Part shown: piece by piece, positions 5,247-7,146 of the stretch
How positions within the stretch are numbered: position 1 is the stretch's first letter
Layout: every line of letters starts with the position of its first letter
Assembly (NCBI GenBank): GCA_002499185.1
Contig: DAKN01000019.1
Coordinates: 297 to 7,442 of the forward strand
Origin: Candidatus Pacearchaeota archaeon UBA284
GTDB lineage: Archaea; Nanobdellota; Nanobdellia; Pacearchaeales; UBA284
Length of the DNA stretch: 7,146 nt
Direction: 5' to 3'
Made by a program: the position numbers and the translations under genes
Notes under the pieces: generated by a model
The model's database searches: none
What the model saw: only the letters and a program-made list of their open reading frames with translations
Told to the model about the DNA's origin: nothing

Positions 5247-5701
5247 AAAAATATATAATAATCATTGCTGTTCTTGCGGTTGTTGTGACCGGTTGTATTT
5301 TATTCAATAATTACGGTCAAAAAAACGAGCAGGTGAATTACAGTGTTATAGATATTAAATTACCTAAAGTGGAAAAGATAGAAGTATTTTTATTTCATAA
5401 TACTCAAAGATGTATTTCTTGCATTAATATCGGCAAATTCACCAAACAAACAATCGATAATAATTTCAGTGAAGAATTAAATTTAGGAAAGATAGTTTTT
5501 AGAGAAATAAATATAGATTTTCCGGAAAACTATCAATTAGCTGAAAAGTTCCAAGCTTCGGGATCATCTCTTTTTGTTAATACGATAAGAAATGGAAATG
5601 ATTACATTGAGCAGGATTTAAAAGTTTGGAGATTAGTCGGAGATGAAGTAAAATTTGAATCTTATTTTAAGGAAAAAATAGAAAATATTTTAAAAAGCTA
5701 A
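5243..5701 (+). CDS. arsF: ArsF-like lipoprotein with CxxC motif
   Basis: The 152-aa protein resembles the ArsF family, described as a subunit of a nitrophenyl-compound (nitroaromatic arsenical) nitroreductase. Visible hallmarks are IEVFLFHNTQRCISC with C57xxC60, FSEELNLGKIVFREINID (residues 75-92) and a late Trp (KVW, W129). The fold is thioredoxin-like. The N-terminus is a lipoprotein signal: MKKY, a hydrophobic run, then the lipobox VTGC with Cys18 as the lipidation site. The domain should therefore face the outside of the membrane. Its ATG overlaps the permease TGA (ATGA at 5243-5246) and there is no Shine-Dalgarno site, so translation is probably coupled. The ArsF name is a family-level match; enzyme activity here is unproven, and a general extracytoplasmic thiol-redox role is the main alternative. 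Confidence 0.75.
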   Translation: MKKYIIIIAVLAVVVTGCILFNNYGQKNEQVNYSVIDIKLPKVEKIEVFLFHNTQRCISCINIGKFTKQTIDNNFSEELNLGKIVFREINIDFPENYQLAEKFQASGSSLFVNTIRNGNDYIEQDLKVWRLVGDEVKFESYFKEKIENILKS

Positions 5702-5704
5702 CCC

Positions 5705-6409
5705 ATGATAGATTTTATTAATTATTTAATCGATATTTATCAGATTCCATTTTTAACTGCTTTCTTGCTGGGTATTTTAACTTCTATCAGTCCTTGCCCC
5801 CTGGCAACAAATATTACTGCCATTACTTATATTTCTAAGGATATAAAAGATAGCAAAAAATCATTATTGAATGGAATATTTTATACTGTCGGCAGGGGAT
5901 TAAGCTATACGATTATAGCAAGTTTAATATATCTTGGATTTTCATCTTTTCAACTTTCTAAATTCTTTCAAGGATGGGGAGATAAAGCATTAGGACCAAT
6001 ACTTATCTTTATCGCTCTTTTTATGTTCGGACTTTTTAAGATTAATTTTAAAATCGGGGGAGAGAAATTAGAAAAGATTAAATTGTGGTTATCCGATAAG
6101 GGATATTTAGGATCTTTATTATTAGGAATGTTGTTTGCCTTGGCTTTCTGTCCATACAGCGGAGTTTTATTCTTTGGAGCTCTTATTCCTTTAGTTTTGA
6201 AGTCTTCCAATGGACTAATTATACCGTTATTTTTCGCTTTAGGAACAGGATTGCCAGTTATTGTTTTTTCTTTCCTGATTTCTTTTAGTATTCAAAAAGT
6301 AAGCAATGCCTTCAAAATAATACAAAAATTAGAGCCGATTATGAAATATTTTATAGCAACATTATTCTTATTAATAGGAATATATTACTTAAAATACTTA
6401 ATCTATTGA
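5705..6409 (+). CDS. arsG: ArsG-like / CcdA-family membrane transporter
   Basis: This 234-aa membrane protein has six or more helices and belongs to the CcdA/DsbD-transmembrane superfamily. The N-terminal SISPCPLATNITAITYIS (C31) and the central FALAFCPYSGVLFFGALIP (C149) match the ArsG branch, which was named for export of reduced aromatic aminobenzyl arsenicals. In CcdA and DsbD the equivalent two cysteines pass electrons across the membrane. GRGLSYT (64-70) and GTGLPVIVF (180-188) are further conserved blocks. The gene begins 3 nt after the ArsF-like gene without a Shine-Dalgarno site and ends the operon, with a strong terminator about 60 nt downstream. Whether it moves a substrate or only electrons cannot be decided by sequence. 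Superfamily membership is firm; the ArsG name is likely because of the motifs and the adjacent ArsF-like gene. Confidence 0.8.
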   Translation: MIDFINYLIDIYQIPFLTAFLLGILTSISPCPLATNITAITYISKDIKDSKKSLLNGIFYTVGRGLSYTIIASLIYLGFSSFQLSKFFQGWGDKALGPILIFIALFMFGLFKINFKIGGEKLEKIKLWLSDKGYLGSLLLGMLFALAFCPYSGVLFFGALIPLVLKSSNGLIIPLFFALGTGLPVIVFSFLISFSIQKVSNAFKIIQKLEPIMKYFIATLFLLIGIYYLKYLIY

Positions 6410-6448
6410 GTTAATAAAATAAATTTAACTTTAAAAAATTCCGATAAC

Positions 6449-6467
6449 ATCCTACCGTCCCCGCAAA
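6449..6467 (+). repeat. tRNA-3'-end-like motif, copy C
   Basis: ATCCTACCGTCCCCGCAAA matches copy A at 15 of 19 positions, and the flank also agrees (ACTAAG here, TTAAG in A, CTTAG in B). The T-loop part upstream (GATAAC) is much less tRNA-like than in copy A. The strong operon terminator begins 3 nt downstream. No tRNA body is visible in the 40 nt back to the end of the ArsG-like gene. Confidence 0.45.
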
Positions 6468-6470
6468 ACT

Positions 6471-6494
6471 AAGTGCCACTTCTTGGCATTTTTT
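6471..6494 (+). terminator. Rho-independent terminator of the ars-like operon
   Basis: AAGTGCCA (6471-6478) pairs with TGGCATTT (6484-6491) around the 5-nt loop CTTCT. The core TGCCA/TGGCA is perfect, with one G-T wobble outside it. It runs into six T residues (6489-6494) followed by ATTTTT. This is the best terminator in the window and lies about 60 nt after the last operon gene. Confidence 0.8.
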
Positions 6495-6511
6495 ATTTTT
6501 AAGTTTATAAT
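6483..6511 (+). promoter_or_regulatory. Promoter of the 118-aa gene, nested in the upstream terminator
   Basis: TTGGCA (6483-6488, one change from TTGACA) is followed by a 17-nt spacer and a perfect TATAAT (6506-6511). The -35 box is the 3' arm of the operon terminator and the T run forms the spacer. Transcription would start near 6518, leaving a leader of about 22 nt. Confidence 0.65.
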
Positions 6512-6518
6512 ATAAACA

Positions 6519-6532
6519 TTATAAGCTTATAA
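6519..6532. promoter_or_regulatory. Perfect 14-bp palindrome at the transcription start, candidate operator
   Basis: TTATAAGCTTATAA is an uninterrupted palindrome beginning about one base after the predicted start site and ending 7 nt before the ATG at 6540. The position suits a dimeric repressor, or it may affect translation of this gene, which lacks a Shine-Dalgarno site. It could also be chance in AT-rich DNA. Confidence 0.35.
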
Positions 6533-6539
6533 AAATAAA

Positions 6540-6896
6540 ATGGAAATTATTAAAAAAATATTTATGGTTATCGGCATTATATTTACGATTCTTATTTTGT
6601 TAATAGGAGTTATTATAATTATAAAACCCTACGGAATAGATATAACAAAAATAATCCCTGCAATACTAAATAAAACCCCTATAAGCAGCTACGATCATCC
6701 TTATTTAACCACCCAACAAGAATCAATTTTAGAATCAGTCGGAATCAATCCCGAAGATGTGCCGACTCAAATAACTCCTCAACAACAAGAATGCACTACT
6801 TCAATTTTAGGAGCAGAAAGAATTAATAAAATTATGGCTGGAGAAATACCCACCCTAATCGAAATAATCCAAATTAAAAGCTGTTTTGATTTATAA
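6540..6896 (+). CDS. 118-aa single-pass membrane protein, unknown function
   Basis: The N-terminus (residues about 6-28) is one very hydrophobic Ile/Leu-rich helix after MEIIKK, most likely a membrane anchor or uncleaved signal. The remaining 90 residues should lie outside the membrane. They contain a compact helical pattern: DHPYLTTQQESILESVGI (52-69), PEDVPTQITPQQQEC (71-85) and GAERINKIMAGEIPTLIEI (91-109), ending KSC. There are only two cysteines, C85 and C115, placed so that they could form a disulfide closing the domain. From memory, similar small anchored domains recur in CPR genomes, but I cannot name a family. The start is supported by the promoter at 6483-6511, not by a ribosome site. 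A partner relation to the ars-like operon is not implied: a strong terminator separates them. Confidence 0.8.
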   Translation: MEIIKKIFMVIGIIFTILILLIGVIIIIKPYGIDITKIIPAILNKTPISSYDHPYLTTQQESILESVGINPEDVPTQITPQQQECTTSILGAERINKIMAGEIPTLIEIIQIKSCFDL

Positions 6897-6907
6897 TATA
6901 TTTCTAA

Positions 6908-6936
6908 TTGTTTTAGTCTTTTTTAAGGTATATAAT
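6908..6936 (+). promoter_or_regulatory. Probable promoter of the Gln-rich secreted protein gene
   Basis: TTGTTT (6908-6913), a 17-nt spacer and a perfect TATAAT (6931-6936) precede the gene at 6978. The start site would be near 6943, giving a leader of about 35 nt that has no clear Shine-Dalgarno site. The -35 box keeps only the TTG of the consensus. No hairpin terminator for the preceding gene was found between 6897 and 6930. Confidence 0.5.
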
Positions 6937-6977
6937 AAATATAGGTCGAAATATCAATATAATAATATAAAATTAAT

Positions 6978-7146
6978 ATGAAAAAACAATTTTTAACAAT
7001 AGTTTCTTTGTTGTTAACTCTTATCCTAATCAATAATGCTTATGCTATTCAGGGTTCAGGGACTCAACAAGTTCAGAGTGGTAATACTGTAAATCAAAAT
7101 GATACAGGTACTGGAACACAGGTACAACAACAAGAACAGCAACAAT
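6978..7146 (+). CDS. Secreted Gln/Thr/Asn-rich protein, 3'-truncated by the window edge
   Basis: The frame opens at ATG 6978 and runs off the window after 56 codons. Residues 1-23 form a classic Sec signal peptide: MKKQ, a hydrophobic core (FLTIVSLLLTLILI), then NNAYA with predicted cleavage after Ala23. The mature part starts IQGSGTQQVQSGNTVNQNDT and becomes increasingly rich in Gln, Thr, Gly and Asn, ending in runs of Gln broken by Glu. No Cys is present in the visible part and no domain is recognisable. Such low-complexity polar leaders are seen in CPR exported proteins, from memory. Surface or matrix exposure is plausible but not shown. The promoter at 6908-6936 supports it as a separate transcription unit after the 118-aa gene. 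Confidence 0.75.
   Translation, partial: MKKQFLTIVSLLLTLILINNAYAIQGSGTQQVQSGNTVNQNDTGTGTQVQQQEQQQ

Noticed and set aside
5968..6210. 80-codon minus-strand frame
   Set aside because: It is antisense to the ArsG-like gene, whose conserved Cys motifs lie in this stretch.
3266..6409. TGA recoded as an amino acid, as in some CPR lineages
   Set aside because: The permease and the ArsG-like gene both end at TGA at family-typical lengths, and one TGA forms an ATGA overlap with the next gene.
1..7146. CRISPR array, insertion sequence or transposase
   Set aside because: No regularly spaced identical repeats, no terminal inverted repeats of useful length and no transposase or integrase motifs were seen on either strand.

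Overview
This is an AT-rich, densely packed bacterial window. Genes sit close together or overlap, and most lack a recognisable Shine-Dalgarno site. Small single-helix membrane or secreted proteins are frequent. This fits a Candidate Phyla Radiation (Patescibacteria) genome, perhaps Parcubacteria-like, but that is inference from style; no rRNA or marker gene here fixes the phylum. Two genes end cleanly at TGA (5246 and 6409), so TGA appears to be a stop codon.

Layout. Positions 1-603 hold the 3' part of rnhB (ribonuclease HII), which enters from the left edge. A GT4-type glycosyltransferase (644-1792, minus strand) converges on it. The 1793-2236 intergenic region holds a minus-strand promoter for the glycosyltransferase, a tRNA-3'-end-like motif with a terminator hairpin, and a small gene (2043-2177, 44 aa membrane protein) with its own near-consensus promoter and terminator. 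A tRNA-dihydrouridine synthase follows (2237-3193). Next is a five-gene operon (3266-6409): ArsR repressor, a DUF2703-thioredoxin fusion, an ArsP-type permease, an ArsF-like lipoprotein with a CxxC motif, and an ArsG/CcdA-like membrane protein. The window closes with a 118-aa single-pass membrane protein (6540-6896) and the start of a Gln-rich secreted protein (6978 to the right edge).

How it works together. The operon looks like an arsenic or organoarsenical response unit. ArsR carries a CVC metalloid site and probably represses a promoter flanked by two inverted repeats. The cysteine-rich cytosolic fusion, the CcdA-like membrane protein with two conserved cysteines, and the extracytoplasmic CxxC lipoprotein could form a dithiol relay across the membrane, with the ArsP-type permease exporting the trivalent product. 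No ArsC, ArsB, Acr3 or ArsM is present in the window. The assignments rest on recognised motifs; the relay is a hypothesis.

The most unexplained DNA-level signal is a motif resembling the 3' end of a tRNA (T-arm plus CGCCCCTG-type acceptor strand). It occurs three times, all on the plus strand (about 605, 1901 and 6449), each time within 10 nt of a terminator-like hairpin. None has a tRNA body upstream.
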